Part shown: in pieces, positions 48,410 to 60,454 of the stretch
Layout of the letters: the number at the start of each line of letters is the position of its first letter
How positions within the stretch are numbered: the stretch's first letter is position 1
NCBI RefSeq assembly: GCF_050947875.1
Contig: NC_134572.1
Coordinates: forward strand, 132,303,605-132,367,604
Reading direction: 5' to 3'
DNA: 64,000 bases
DNA from: Dermacentor variabilis
Lineage: Eukaryota > Arthropoda > Arachnida > Ixodida > Ixodidae
Made by a program: the position numbers and the translations under genes
The notes under the pieces: model-generated
What the model saw: the letters and a program-made list of their open reading frames with translations, nothing else
Database searches by the model: none
Told to the model about the DNA's origin: nothing

Positions 48410-49705
48410 ATGAGCGTCCCCTTTGGAACGGGGCGTTGGGTTGCGCCACCAAGCTTCTGATATTATACTGCCTAATGCCCTACCTAAGTTAAATAATAAA
48501 AAATAAAAATAAAAAAGAATAAACGCTATGAACTCCCACACCCAAATTTTCTGATCCCTTATTGCTAACTGTGCTTTTGTACGTCTCAGTGTTTTGTCGT
48601 TTCCGTACTTTTCGTCCACCAATCCTCCAATCGCCTCTTACTAATGCCTATTGCGGACATGTTTACTTTTCCACTGCTTCCGCTGAACCCAAGGGCTTCG
48701 AGGAGGCCAGTGGTGCCTAAATCGACCACTGGGTAGACGTCCTCACATTCCAAAAAACATGCTCCATAGTTTCCCTAGCTTTACCGCAGCAAGCACATGC
48801 TTCTTGTTCCTTCTTATATCTCGCTTTTTAGGTGCATGCTCTAAGGCATCCCGATCTCGCTTCGAAAAGTAATGAGCTTCCCTTTGAGTTATGATAAATT
48901 GTTTTTTTCCTGATTTAGTTTTTTCCTATTAAGTAGTTACTCATGGCAGGTTTCCTTTCCATTGCCGCCACCCATGAGATTATTTCAGCCTCTCTGACTT
49001 TCCACTTGACCATCTTTGTTGCTGTGTTGCCCACCCTACAGGCCACATACTTGCTGGTAAGCTTCCTGGTTCTTTTCCTCCACTGTGAATCAATGTTTTT
49101 CCTGTACAGATACCTGAACACTCTCCCAGCCCATTTACTTTCTTCCATATTCCTCAGGCGTTCTTCATACTCAATTTTACTGTCAGCTTCCCTCACTTCA
49201 AAACTAGTCCAGCCCGTATCACCCTGCACAGCTTCATTTGTAGGCTTCCCGTGAGCGCCCAATGCGAGGCGACCCACTGACCTTTGGTTCCCATCAAGTC
49301 CTGATTGTACCCCTGATTTAAAGCAAACAACCGCATTTCCAAAAGTAAGTCTTAGAACCATTACACCTTTCCACATAGCTCGGAGGACCTCGTACCTATT
49401 GTATCCCCATAGCGCTCTGTGCTTCATTATGGCTGCATTTCTCTTCCCCTTCACTGTTATTGTTTTTTCCTGTGTTTCCACATATCTATTGACCTCGTTT
49501 ATCCATATACCAAGGTATTTATATTCTGTTACAGGAGGTATTTCCTGGCCCTGTATCTCCACTGTCTGTTCACTGTTTTCATTGAATACCATAACACCTG
49601 ATTTTCTAACACCAAATTTAAAGCCTAAATTGTTGCCTTCCTGTCCACAGATATTAGCCAGAAGTTGCAAATCACTTTGCTTGCTAGCTAGCAACACGCC
49701 AGTCT
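48410..49705 (-). mobile_element. 5'-truncated non-LTR retrotransposon with CATA tail
   Basis: The minus-strand ORF 49,697-48,915 starts at the residues after the catalytic YADD (LLASKQSDLQLLANICGQEG), and continues with KFGVRKSGVMVFNE, TEYKYLGIWINE (thumb motif YLGIWI) and KRNAAIMKHRALWGYNRYEV. After its end other frames contain EQEACACCGKARETMEHVF, a C-terminal Cys/His block. The 3' UTR ends GGCGCAACCC and GACGCTCATAACATACATA. The clade is different from the I-type LINE above and is not assigned. It is truncated right at the polymerase active site. Confidence 0.9.
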
Positions 49706-49709
49706 ATCG

Positions 49710-50650
49710 CAGCGCCACCTGTCGCTGCACGTTGGAGTCATTGCTGGCAAGAGGGAAAATAATGGTGCAGAACAGGGCCCCCGGGATCGACAATTATGGT
49801 GGTCCCGGAGGTCATGCATGTACGTACACATGTACGGAGCTCGCTGATTGCTTGTTGTGGTTTTTCCTGCCGCGTTTGCACATTCTTTATGTGCACGGAA
49901 AGCGCTGCATTTCTAAGTATCTATGTATGTGTATGTGCGTGCGCATTTGTTTGTTTGTTTTCTTCAGTGAAACCTGGCAACCTCCTTTCTGGCTGATGCA
50001 ACATGAAAGGAATCCCATGCAACCTACCAGGCAAAGTGCAGGTGTTCCTTCCGGGTTTCTAATCGTCGTATGTTTCGAAATACTAAAAACATATGCGTGC
50101 TGACCGAACGGAACGGAACGAGTGTGTGTGTTTGTCTTCTGCAACCGAAATGCTGAGCCATCGGCTGAGCAGATGATGCAGACTGCATGATCTGTGGTCG
50201 GAAACGTGCAAGCATAGACGGCGTTATTGATGTATCTTAACAGTTTGTATTATTTACTTTTTGCAAATTATAAGAATTTCAGTTGTATTTTGAGAGCGTT
50301 TCAGTTTTTAAATGCATAAAGTTTTGCACAACGTGTTTAAATTTTGCGCGCTTGGCACGCCGGTCGATTGCAGCGCCTCGGTGGTGGCCTCATCGCGGAA
50401 GCGTTCCCAGTCCACCCATTGTTTCTCCGAACAGACGACACAATGCCCCCATTCCATACACCATACTATGAATTATACACAACTTCCACAATGCAGTTTT
50501 TGAGTAGCATTAAGCCGGTGCGCAATACTTTTTTGAGGGACGCACATCCTCCTGAGAATCCTTGTACATTACATTACGCGCACCGTTGAATCATAACTGA
50601 AAATCGATTACGACGAAACATTCCTCGCGGATATAAAGTTAGATGTTCGC
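49710..50650. other. Intergenic, nothing recognised
   Basis: A 234-codon plus ORF (49,399-50,103) is mostly the antisense of the retrotransposon. No other gene seen. Confidence 0.5.
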
Positions 50651-50654
50651 GGAA

Positions 50655-50815
50655 CTGTATGGAAGTGATTTAGTTATGGACTTGGCATCAGCTTTCGATA
50701 AGGTTGACAATAATTTGATTTACACCGTTGGGGCTTCAGCCCATCACATATTGTTACTTCTTCACCTGTATTTATAGGCAAAGGAAAGCTGTTTTCACGG
50801 CGTGACATGAGGCGC
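50655..50815 (+). mobile_element. Small reverse-transcriptase remnant
   Basis: The plus frame reads DLVMDLASAFDKVDNNLIYT, matching the F-D-x-S-x-AFDKVDH motif of non-LTR reverse transcriptases (Jockey/CR1-like), then a degenerate LLLHLYL and RQRKAVF corresponding to the following YLxxR region. No other motif is left. Confidence 0.55.
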
Positions 50816-50819
50816 TGTT

Positions 50820-52505
50820 ACATGGATAAGTTGCCTTCAGCACCTGACTTACGTTAAAAAAAACATAAAACGGGTTTTTAACATTCGTGACATTACAGTA
50901 GCAAATAAAAACCTACTTGAAAAACGATCATTACCTTGAGCTGTCTTTGGAACTCGGGAGGAGATATGGGGAGTAGAAATCTGTCACTCTCGCACCATTA
51001 TGCAGTCGATGTTTTTTGTCATGTGGATTCTGTGCCGCGCATTGTACAAACAGTAAAGGCAGACACCAGTGTTCGTCATACGAGGAGGTTTTAATTGTGA
51101 TCCAGCCAACATCCGTATCTCATACACGCTCTCAAATGCACCAGATTCAGAAGGACAACATTTACTCTTGTTTGGGAACATCGGAGAGAACGTTTACTCG
51201 AAGTGTACAGCATATGTTTAAGCAGCTTTTGCGATTTGAACACGACGAAAAGAAATCAGTTGCTCGGTGAAGTTGCTTATTATTTGCTTTTGTTCTCTTC
51301 TTTAGCCTCAAGTGGTATACACGTACGTGGTGTACGTTTAGAATGATTTCTATTAAGTTGCTTTTTTTAATCATTCTGCGGTGAAACATTTGTTGTCAGA
51401 AAGACTGGAAAACACAGATTACGACGTGGTGCCACTTTTCGTAACAATATTTACAGCCTAACTTTCTTTAACACATAGTGTGGACACGATATACAACAAT
51501 ATTTTATACAATACACGCTATACAGAAGAACAAATTGCGATATTTCAGAGACGCAGAAAGAGGGCGTGGCAAGCAAAAAAATAAAAATGGAAGTCAGCAC
51601 GACGTAACACAGAAGGGTAGGTGAGGCAAAATTGTCGTTTTTTTTGTCTTCTTCTTTCCTGCTGCCAAGAACTCTCGGATGTGTATTTTTTTTTCTCAGT
51701 ACAGAAGTACAAGGAAAAGCTTCAATACGCGGAAAGCTTGGAGAAGGTAGTGCAGGTGTGAGTTAGAGGTCACTGTATAAGTAAAACACTGCCGAGAGCC
51801 AGTCTGTGCGTAAGATCAGCTTCGCATTATTGTGAAGATTGCACAGCGCCTTTTAAGTTATATTTACAGCTTTATAAACAAAGACATTTAAAAAAAAATC
51901 ACAGCAGACTTTTTTGCTTGTGAACAGGGCTCTTCGTGTGTGGGTTTCTGTTCGCATGGCAATGTTTACGACCAGCCGCATTATTGCACTCGATGCAGGA
52001 CGAAAAGAAATTGCTGGAAGGTGGGTTTACAGAATGGCTCTCTCTTGCTCGACGGTGAGTGCTCTTAACTGCCTCGTTTCACAATCGCTGGGAACACGTT
52101 TGTGAAGCCGGATATACTCACTTCCGGCACGAACGTATATACTGTTCTACATACAACGTGCGCTAGAGAAATGTGCTTATCATCACCTCACGCGCGGTCA
52201 GCGCACCAAGTCACAGCTCAAAGACTCGCTCCTCAAACGAATGAAAAGCTTTTTTTTTTCTTTTTCTCGGAGCAAAGTCGAGCGTATGTGTAGCCGGCGA
52301 CCCGCAACGCGCAATTTTTGTCTGGCTCCGGCATCATCAAAGACAGGAGTTCGCCATGTCGGAGCCACGCACCTTTCGCATGCACTGGTCGCTCTGCCAT
52401 TCTGGTCTCATCCCCGTGCCCCGAACCCCGGTTATTACGTTCAGAGAAACGGAGTGCTCAGGCTGACGCACACTGTCGAAATGTTTCGCATCACTCATTG
52501 TCTTG
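50820..52505. other. pb 3' flank; 3' UTR extent undetermined
   Basis: No coding recognised. The pb 3' UTR must start at 52,508 and run left on the minus strand, but no convincing polyadenylation signal was placed. Confidence 0.5.
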
Positions 52506-52508
52506 CAG

Positions 52509-54367
52509 TCAGCTCAGCTGATAGTACTCGGGCGCCGCGTACTCGTTGGCAATGTTCGTCAGAAAACTGAACTCGTTGGAGCCGCACGAGCCCGGTCCCG
52601 AGTATCCGTTGGAATCACCGTAGTAGAAACTGTTGAAGTTGAGGTCGGTGTCCGAAGAGCTCTGGCCGTTGTAGTGTTCCGGCGACGGGTTGTAGCTGGT
52701 CGCCGCGTTTGTGGCGCTGCCGTTCTGCATCTCGTAATAGTTGGCCGGCGCCTGCTGGTATGGCTGCTGCTGCTGCTTCGCCGAGGGCGGCGCGTACTCG
52801 GGAGTCCGGCTAGTGGCGGGGTTCGAAGAGCTGCCGTTGCAGGCGATTTCGTAGTACATGCCGGAGTCACCGTTCGGAGAAGCCACCATGTTACTCGATT
52901 CATCGGTCGGGTAGCACTCCGACGCGCGGTAGGTGTAGGGGTAGCCGCTGCCGTCGCTGGGCCCGCTGTATTGCCCTTCCTCGATGCTCTCAGCCTCGCT
53001 GTTGTACGGGGCCGCGCCGTAGCCTCCACGCGCGTACTCTTGGCCCGCGCCCCTGTACTCGCCCACGTAACCTTGGCCTGACGCCGTGGCTTGATTCATG
53101 CCTTCCATTCCGTACATGTACGGCCTTTGCTCCTGGGACTGCTGGTGGGTCGGCTGCTGAGTGCTGGGCTGGACCTGGGCCGCCTGGTGCTGCGCCTGGC
53201 ATTGCTGGTGGTGCTGCTGGTGCTGAGGCTGATGTTGCGATTGTTGCTGGTGCTGCTGCGGATGGTGCGGCTGGTGCTGCTGCGGCGACGGCTGCTGGCT
53301 CTGCGCGTGGTGCATCTGCTGGTGGGCGTCCATGGCGGTGCCGATCATGCCGGCGTGCGTAGGAGCGGCGGTGGCGGCGGCCGCGGGCACGTAGCCGCAC
53401 GTCTGCGCCGCTGCGCTTCCCTGGTGGTGGTAGTACATGGGCCCGGTCGCCTTGTAGCCGTGCGGGAGCACGGCCACGTAGCCATTGCCGGCTCCAGGCT
53501 GGGGTCCGACCGCGGGGCTGGCGGCCGGCGGCGAGCGGTAGGCTGCCGCGCAGTACGCGCCGGGCTGGCTGCCGACGCGGTGCTGGGGCGCCGAGGCGCT
53601 GCTGTAGGGCTGCTGCTGCGCGGCGATGGCAGCCGGCGCGGCGCGTTCCTGCTGCTGGCCGTAGTGGTTCCCGTACAGCTGCGCCGGCAACTGGCACTTC
53701 GGAGAAGAAGCCACACGCGCGCTGGGACAAGGATAAGTGGCGGCCGAAGGGCTGGCCGCGTCCAGGGCGCACAGGGCAGCGGCAGCAGCCGCCTTGGCGG
53801 CGGCGGCCGCGGCGGCGGCGCGGGCGGCGGGGCTGGCGGCACGACCCAGCGGGCTGGGCCGCTCGCCGACGAAGCCGCCCTCCTTGCCGGGCGTCGGGGT
53901 CTTGTCCGAGCGGGCCGGCGAGGCAAGCCCGAGCACCGGGTGCAGGTGGCCCTTGGAGTCCGAGTCCGGCTCGGAGCCCGACGGCGAAGACGCGGCCGCC
54001 CTCGCCGCCGGCGGGCAGCAGCCGTCCCGAACGCCGTCTTCGGCGCCGCCGACCTGCGACGGGCTGGCCACGGGGGCGACCTGCGGCAGCCGCTGGTCGC
54101 CGTCGGGCGCCTCGCCCTCGGAGGCACCGTCGCCGCCGTTGCCCTTGTCGTCCTGCTTGCTCATCATCGTCTGCCGCTTGTGCTTCATCCTCCGGTTCTG
54201 GAACCACACCTTGACTTGACGCTCGGTGAGGTCGAGCGACGCGGCGATCTCGATCCGCCGAGGCCGACACAGGTACTTGTTGAAGTGGAACTCCTTTTCC
54301 AGCTCCAGAAGTTGCGTGTTGGTGTAGGCGGTCCGCAGACGTCGCGGCATTCCGTTTTCTCCGTTTT
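52509..54367 (-). CDS. pb: Proboscipedia (Hox2) homeodomain protein, homeobox-to-stop exon (5' partial)
   Basis: A homeodomain transcription factor of the Hox cluster, specifying gnathal/anterior appendage identity in arthropods. The exon begins after the acceptor TTGCGCAG (54,368-54,370) and encodes about 619 residues in one frame. It opens with [33 protein letters not shown] is the pb/Hox2 signature. The homeodomain (roughly residues 7-66) has [17 protein letters not shown] and [17 protein letters not shown], with Gln at position 50. Then come an acidic Gly-rich linker, Ala-rich tracts, a His/Gln-rich region (about 53,155-53,310) and a Tyr/Ser/Gly-rich C-terminus ending [12 protein letters not shown]. 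The previous exon, holding the YPWM-type hexapeptide, is not in the window. The exon is very GC-rich, which creates long shadow ORFs on both strands. The first codon is split (one base from the previous exon). Confidence 0.96.
53155..53310 (-). repeat. pb: Gln/His-rich coding repeat within pb
   Basis: CAG/CAC-rich codons encode a stretch including [15 protein letters not shown]. It is a typical transactivation-type low-complexity region and is likely to vary in length between individuals. Confidence 0.9.
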
Positions 54368-54370
54368 CTG
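54368..54370 (-). promoter_or_regulatory. pb: Splice acceptor of the pb homeobox exon
   Basis: The minus strand reads TTGCTCTCTCGTTGCGCAG followed by AAAACGGAG. Its pyrimidine content is modest. The acceptor is placed here because the frame just after it gives the conserved [13 protein letters not shown] start. Confidence 0.75.
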
Positions 54371-54473
54371 CGCAACGAGAGAGCAATAAATATACGTAAG
54401 TCACTGCGTATAAGTGTCAACGTAATCAGATAGAGTAATATAAGAATATTTATAGGTCTTAGCCGATTAAGTA

Positions 54474-55797
54474 CAGGGTCTGTCCTGCAAGTAATGCCAG
54501 TGAATTTATTGTGGGGCGACTGTACATCGGAGTGAGGTCTAACCGGTTGAAACTGGTAGTGGGGGAACCCAGCTAAGCAGCGCTCCGTCGCTCACTGTGC
54601 TCCGAGCAACGGAGAGTGTAGGACGGGCCTGTCCGTGAGAGTTTTTTATTTTTTATTCTTGTGCAAGCAAAAATGCAGCGCTCGTTAGAACAAATTTTTG
54701 CAATCAAGTTTTGCGTGAAACTTGGCAAGACCCGCTGCAGAAACTGTTACTATGCTCAAGACTGCTCACAAAGAACATGCCCTGTCCGATCGGCAAGTGT
54801 TTCGGTGGCACAAGGCCTTTTTGGAAGGCCGGGAAGAGGTCGACAACGAGGACCGCGCCGGATGGTCATCCACGACCACGGCTGACAATGTGACGCGAGT
54901 GAGGGAACTGTTGAACTCAGACCGACGATTAAGTGTTCGTTTAATGGCCGACATGTAAAACATTCCGAAAACTCAAGTTCATAAAATCGTTACAAGCGAT
55001 ATCGGCATGCGGAAGGCGCGCGTAAAAATTGTTCCAAAAGTGCTCACTGACGACCAAAACTCACACCGCGTTGAAACGTGCCAAGAAAACGTCGACATGT
55101 GCAAACGTGATCGAAAATTTTTGGACTGCGTCATTACAGGTGACGAGACTTGGGTACTTGAATACGACACCGAAACCAAAAGGCAATTCTCGGAGTGGCA
55201 CACGCACTGGTCCCTTCGCCAGAAGAAAGCCAGGATGAGCAAATCAAAGATCAAGATCATCCTGATCGTTTCTTTTTTTTTTTTTGACATCCTCGGACTA
55301 ATTCATCACGAGTTTGTAGAACCTGGAACCACTGTGAACTCCAAATTTTATGTGGAAGTCCTCAAAAGACTGAAACGCAGTGTTCAAAGCATCCGGCCGG
55401 ACACCGCAGACAACTGGAAGTTGCACCACGATAATGCGCCGGCCCACAGTGCCTTCATCGTCACCGAATACCTGCTTAAAGCAGGGGTACCAACGATCCC
55501 CCAGCCCCCGTACAGCCGGTACTTGGCTCCCCCCGACATTTTTCTGTTTCCACGCCTCAAAACACCCCTGAAAGAAAAGCATTTTGGGACGGTTGACGGG
55601 CTCAAAGCAGCTTGCACCGCAACATTAAAGGCCATTCAGGAGGACTACCGCAACGCATTCGAGAGCTGGAAGTCTCGCTGTAGCCGATATATCGACGCAA
55701 AAGGAGAGTATTTTGAAGATTTTTAAACACTTGTAAAAATAAATTTAATAAATGATTGTTAATGGCCTTACTGACACTACTTTCAGGACAGACCCTG
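54474..55797 (+). mobile_element. mariner element (1.32 kb) in the pb intron
   Basis: Terminal inverted repeats are left CAGGGTCTGTCCTGCAAGTA and right (read inward) CAGGGTCTGTCCTGAAAGTA, continuing with RTGYCAGT for about 30 bp. A TA precedes the left end; on the right the TA is two bases further out, so the duplication is not perfect. The transposase reading is plus, opposite to pb. Confidence 0.95.
54673..55726 (+). pseudogene. mariner transposase (DD34D), broken
   Basis: The N-terminus is MQRSLEQIFAIKFCVKLGKT, then after a +1 frameshift (about 54,725-54,735) ETVTMLKTAHKEHALSDRQV (HTH) and VFRWHKAFLEGREEV. A TAA at 54,956-54,958 sits where family members have a residue before NIPKTQVHKIV. 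The rest is open: CVITGDETWVLEY (first Asp), LHHDNAPAHSAF (second Asp) and YSRYLAPPDIFLFP (third Asp), with 34 residues between the last two Asp, i.e. DD34D. A 14-T run at about 55,270-55,285 adds Phe residues in SFFFFDI. It ends GEYFEDF. Two lesions make it inactive. Confidence 0.95.
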
Positions 55798-55799
55798 CA

Positions 55800-58700
55800 T
55801 AGTTAACTTGTTTGCGACAACGACAAGCCCATTTGATGAAACCACAGTATAGTTAAGATTTTTCTCTTAGGGCACGTAAGTTATCAATCATGTTGTGTCG
55901 CAAAATTACCAGTTTTGATGTTTATTGTTATTGTAAACACGAAGCCACGCTCTCATTCTTTCTAGCGAGAATAGAGGGAGGTGTTAAACAACTAGCTCTA
56001 TAGTCGAAGTGCCCACACAACGCCACAGCGCATGACGCAGTCGTCCATAAAACGATTTCCCCTTTTCTTTTTTCTTTCCAATTCCCCCTTTATCTCTTTC
56101 TAGCCTTCGTGGTATCCTTCATATACAGATGTGTTGCTTTCAGCGTAGTTTTTTGGTTAATACCACCATCTACAGCGGACATGAGGAAACTTAGCAACAG
56201 CTGGAAAGTTTGCTCCACAGTTTTCGTTCCTGCACCCAAACCCTCCTGTTTCTGTTTTGCCGCATTAGTTCGTATCCTTTTAAAAATCGCGAGGTGAAAA
56301 ATTAACGCGTGGTCGAATTGGACATGCAGAAAGCTCGAACCTACTGAAAGAAGAAAAAAAGAAACACACAACTTTCACGGTGAAAAAAGAAAATAAAAAG
56401 TGATTCCTGCACTCCTCGAGCGCTGTGCAGCTACGCTTGGGAAGCGATTTTCGACCCAGCTGGTGTCGCTTGGCGTCCTTATTCACGGCGAGCAGTGAGG
56501 AGCGTAGCCGCAGCGTGATAGAAAAAAAAAAGTCAGGATAAAGAGTGGGGCGGAAGAAACATTGGGGAAAGGCTGAAAGTGCACCTGGTCCCACGTGGAG
56601 CTCATTCCCCAGAGGCCAACGCGGAGGGCGCTGCGCTGGATGTGTTTAAAAAGTTAACAGAGATATCGAAAGAGGCTGGTACAGTTCTTTAGCGACTTTC
56701 TTTTTTTTTCTTTTTAGTCGGGAGAGCACCAGTTGAAAGAGAAAAGAAGGAAAAAATTTGAGTAGCATAGAGAAGATGGGGGAGCAAACGAAAAAAAAAA
56801 AAAAAGAGAGAGAGAGAGATCTAACCTGGACGGCAAATTATGCGCAGAGCGCTTTTGGCGCGAATTCCTGATGCACGCAGAAATACTCTCGGGCTGTAGC
56901 TTTTCACCGGGCTTCCTCAAATGCGCGTTCAAAAAAGAATGAAGCGGCTGAGAGCTGCTTTCTGGTGTTTCATCTTCTATGGCGCTTGTTTGTGCAACCA
57001 GGAATGAAGAAACGAGAGGTGAGAGTGATAGAGAGAAAGGGTGAACGAGCGAAAGAGAGCATGGAAAGGGCGAGAAAAAAAAAATCGCTCCATACAACCA
57101 CAGCGTGAACTCAAAAACCAGACCGGCCTACGTTCGGGCTTGTTAGCTGTTTTTGTCTCAGGCTGCGCCAGCCCTATTTGCATTCACACGACGTTGAGTT
57201 CCCTAACGACGTAACGATCCTCCCGAGACGACAGAGAGAGAGAGAGAGAAAAGGAAAAGAAAGCTAGGAGCGAAGAGTGAGGGGAGAAAAGAAAGAAAAA
57301 AAAACGAGCGCCCAAAATTAAGAGGCAAACCGTAGAATGTCGATGCAGCGGGTGCCAGCCATCTCTGTTCGTGCGTGCGTGCGTGCGTCTGTGTGCTGGG
57401 CGTCCACGCCAGTGCGGATCGGCGTATCTGACTTATTTCGAATGTGCACTCACACAGCGTAAAGCGCTGCACAACTTCGTTTCGTTTCTCTCGGCACAGT
57501 GAAGAGGGCCAGGGTCCACCCTCACAATTCCTTTCCCCCACCCCCCACCACCCCCTACTTATCCTTGAAGAAGAGAGAGAGAGTCAGAGAGGGAGGGAAT
57601 TAAAGCGCCGGAAAGACAAACTGCGAGTGCTAGAGAGCGTAGGAATGAGACGAGATATAAAACAAGTCGCGAACTCGGCGCCGACAGTGTTGAGCGAACA
57701 AGTCATGAGAGAGAGACACACACACGCGCACGCGCGCGATGCAAACGCACAGACGACTAACCCCCTCCATTCTTTAACCATTTTTTTATCTCTCTCTCTA
57801 TCTAAAATTACTGCGTGAGTAGCGAAACAACCATGACACCGTTTTGCTTCTCTCATTTATCCACGCCTTACTTCACTTTCCTTTCGTCGTGCTCTCCCCA
57901 TCTGCGTTTTCTCTTCCTTTTTTTCCGGCTTACCGCTCCTTCTTCTCTTGATCGTTTCTTTACTTTTTTTCGCCACCTCCTCTCCATCGCATTTCGTCTT
58001 CGCCCTCCGAGGATTATTCGACTTTCCTTCTAAGCCGATTGCTCAAGGCGGCCGCGCCGAACTTTCATTTTCGAGATCACTGAATCGAGCTAATTATCGT
58101 TTTCATTAGAACTTTCACCGGCGACGCTCCGAGAAGTGGGCGAATCTGTCGCTCTACGCTTATGGCACGCCCTCCCTGCCCGGCGAGCCGCCTTCTCCTC
58201 CGCTACCCATACCTACTTCTTTTACTGTCCGGTTGCGCGAATGCTGAGTCTAGAAAAAAAATAATAAGAAAGGCGAGAAAGCTCTCGTTTATGTCCGCGA
58301 GATTCTCGCAATTTGTCTCGAGAATCCTCCGCCCAATCCACTTCATTCCAGTTAAGTGTACGTAGCGTTCGTTTTTTAATTTTTTTTTCGTCTCTCCTTT
58401 TTCTTTTTGATTTCATACTGGCTACTTCGTATGCATGCTCTTTTGTCCTTCCATTTACGGCAGGCTGATTTCTTAAAATCTTGCTTCGTTGCCACCACTT
58501 AAGCTTTTGACTGTTCATATCGCTTCTCTGTCCTCGCTTTCTTTTATGGGGGGGGGGGGGGGGTTAGTTCGGCACCGGTCTTGGCATCAGAAAGCTTCAG
58601 AGTTCATCGAGAAAGTCGAGCGACTTCGACGACAGCATTTTCTTACTGTACACATTCGTAATTTTGTTCTTCTCGCGCTAACCCTTTACTTTCCTCGTAG

Positions 58701-59390
58701 TTTCTAACCTTCTAAGCGTAATTTCTCTCGCTTCTCGTACGCTCGCCGCTTTCTGGGCCTGTTCTTGCGCGAGTGATTGCCACCACGTGTTAGTGCGTCA
58801 AGTAATCAGCCCCTCGACATTCATACCTTGCTTTTTTTTCATATGTACACTGTTTTTGCTTACGCTTTAAAGTTCTTTCGCCGGTGAAAGGATGCGTAGC
58901 TGTTGCTTCTCGCTCTGCTCCTTCGTATGACGCTCTTCACGCGCGATGTGCCACCTTATACGCCGATTGCACAGAAGAAACAAAGATTACCACGCATCTC
59001 GATAGGAAAAGCAAAAAAAAAAGAAGAGAAACGGTGACAGAGTTCTTCAACGGGCTTCGAACTTATCTTTGCCCGTGCGCGAGTTTTTCGCCGTGTATTT
59101 TTTTGTTTTTTTGTTTTGTAAGCGATGCGAAAGACGAGACGCTTCACGGCGCGCGGACGCGCGAAGCGCGAAAGAAAGCCTGTGTTCTTCAGGGATCGCA
59201 ACCCAATGATCGGTGGGCGTAAGCATCGGGAACCCGTGTCCGCACCCTTGTACCGGGAGGGCCTTCAAAAAGGAAACGGCGAGCGACAGCTCCGAGAGAG
59301 CAGAGTGCGGAATAAAAGGTTTTGGGCGAGCGAAATAAAGGATAGAAGAGAGAGACACGTACACTCGCGCTAGTACAGAGACGTAAAAAA
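55800..59390 (-). other. pb intron or upstream DNA, low complexity
   Basis: Rich in GA/GAAA and CTTT tracts (short GAGAG runs at 56,803-56,817, 57,233-57,248 and 57,573-57,582). Poly-G at 58,548-58,563. No exon recognised; in particular no YPWM/FPWM-like hexapeptide was found on the minus strand. Confidence 0.55.
58548..58563. repeat. Poly-G run (16 bp)
   Basis: TTATG followed by 16 G and then TTAG. Confidence 0.9.
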
Positions 59391-59399
59391 AGAAAATAC

Positions 59400-60450
59400 A
59401 GTAATAGAAAGAAGGAGCGAGCAGCGGGGTGGTCGTAGGGTGGAGGAAGGGGGGGGGGGCAGCGCAGGGGGGGGGGGTGAAGTTTCGTGGAGCGTGAACC
59501 TGCTAACGCGTCTCGGTAGTTTGAAGCCGCCGCCGCCGTCGTCTCCGTGGGGCTGCACTTCGCTGCCGCCGCCGCCGCCGCTGCTGCTGCCGTCGTTGCA
59601 GGAGGCGGGTGCCCCCCCTCTTTTTTCTTGGATCGAAAGCAAATTAAATGCCCTCTTCCCTTCTTTTCTGCGAGCGCGCGCTGCCCCAAGGCTGGTTTCT
59701 CTGTCTTTTGACTCTCGCCTTTTGTTTCGAGCGCGCGCGCGCGCGCGCGCCTCACAGACCCCTTACTTCAGTGGCGATAGGCGGCCGTCCTTCTTCTTGT
59801 TTCCCCCCTTCGGCGTCAGCGGGGAAGGCCTGCCAGTCAGAGCTCGGCGCGTACACGGAATCAAAGAAGCACAAGATGAAGAAGAAGAAGAAAGCACGGG
59901 GGGGAGGGGGGGGAGGCGAGACGGCTCGTGCCCCGAAGCAGTAGCAGTAGCGGCGGCAGCGCCCCGCACTCTCGAGGCAAGGAGGAGGCCCCGGGTTCTG
60001 ACTCCGACCGCGCTCACGGCCGACTGACTTCGGTCCATAATGAAAGTAACGATTTCTAGTACCCAGTCAGATACGCGCGCGGCCCGAGAGTTAGCCGGTC
60101 GCGCGGCCGCCTTTTGCCCGGAGTTGCTGCCGTGGCAGTTGGCTGCCGGCTATTCTGCAGCCGCTGCCGCCGTTCGCTGCTATTGCAGCGTTCCGCGCCT
60201 TCTGTTCTAACGGCAGCGGCTGTGGCGGCTGCAGGGTGAAAAGAAAGAATGCGTGACGGAACAGAAATGCGTATGACTGGGGCGGCCCTTCCTCGGGCGG
60301 CTGCGTCGGCGGCGGGCTGTCTGGTCACGCGGCAACCATCGAAAAAGAGCGAGGTCGCTCGCAAGAAATGGAAGGCGGAGAAGGAGGCCAGAGGGAGGGG
60401 CAGCTGGCGTTGGGAAATAGGCGAAGAAGGCTTTCGCTAGGGATGACACG
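59400..60450. promoter_or_regulatory. GC-rich, CpG-dense block upstream of the pb homeobox exon
   Basis: Contrasts sharply with its AT-rich flanks. It contains GCC/GCT trinucleotide patches (59,525-59,592 and 60,140-60,235), a CGCG tract (59,731-59,749), and two poly-G runs at 59,449-59,477. On the minus strand a 90-codon frame starts with MDRSQSAVSAVGV at 60,038 and runs to a good splice donor (CTGAA then GTAAGGGG at 59,766). Its phase does not fit the pb homeobox exon directly. A CpG-rich promoter or 5' exon of pb, or of an antisense transcript, is plausible but unproven. Confidence 0.35.
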
Positions 60451-60454
60451 TCTG

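Noticed and set aside
53091..54389. 432-codon plus-strand ORF and a 476-codon minus-strand ORF overlapping pb
   Set aside because: Shadow frames of the GC-rich pb exon; Arg/Ala/Val-rich composition without domains.
59763..60038. Minus-strand ORF starting MDRSQSAVSA as the pb N-terminus
   Set aside because: No hexapeptide, and its phase at the donor does not match the homeobox exon; kept only as part of the CpG-block finding.
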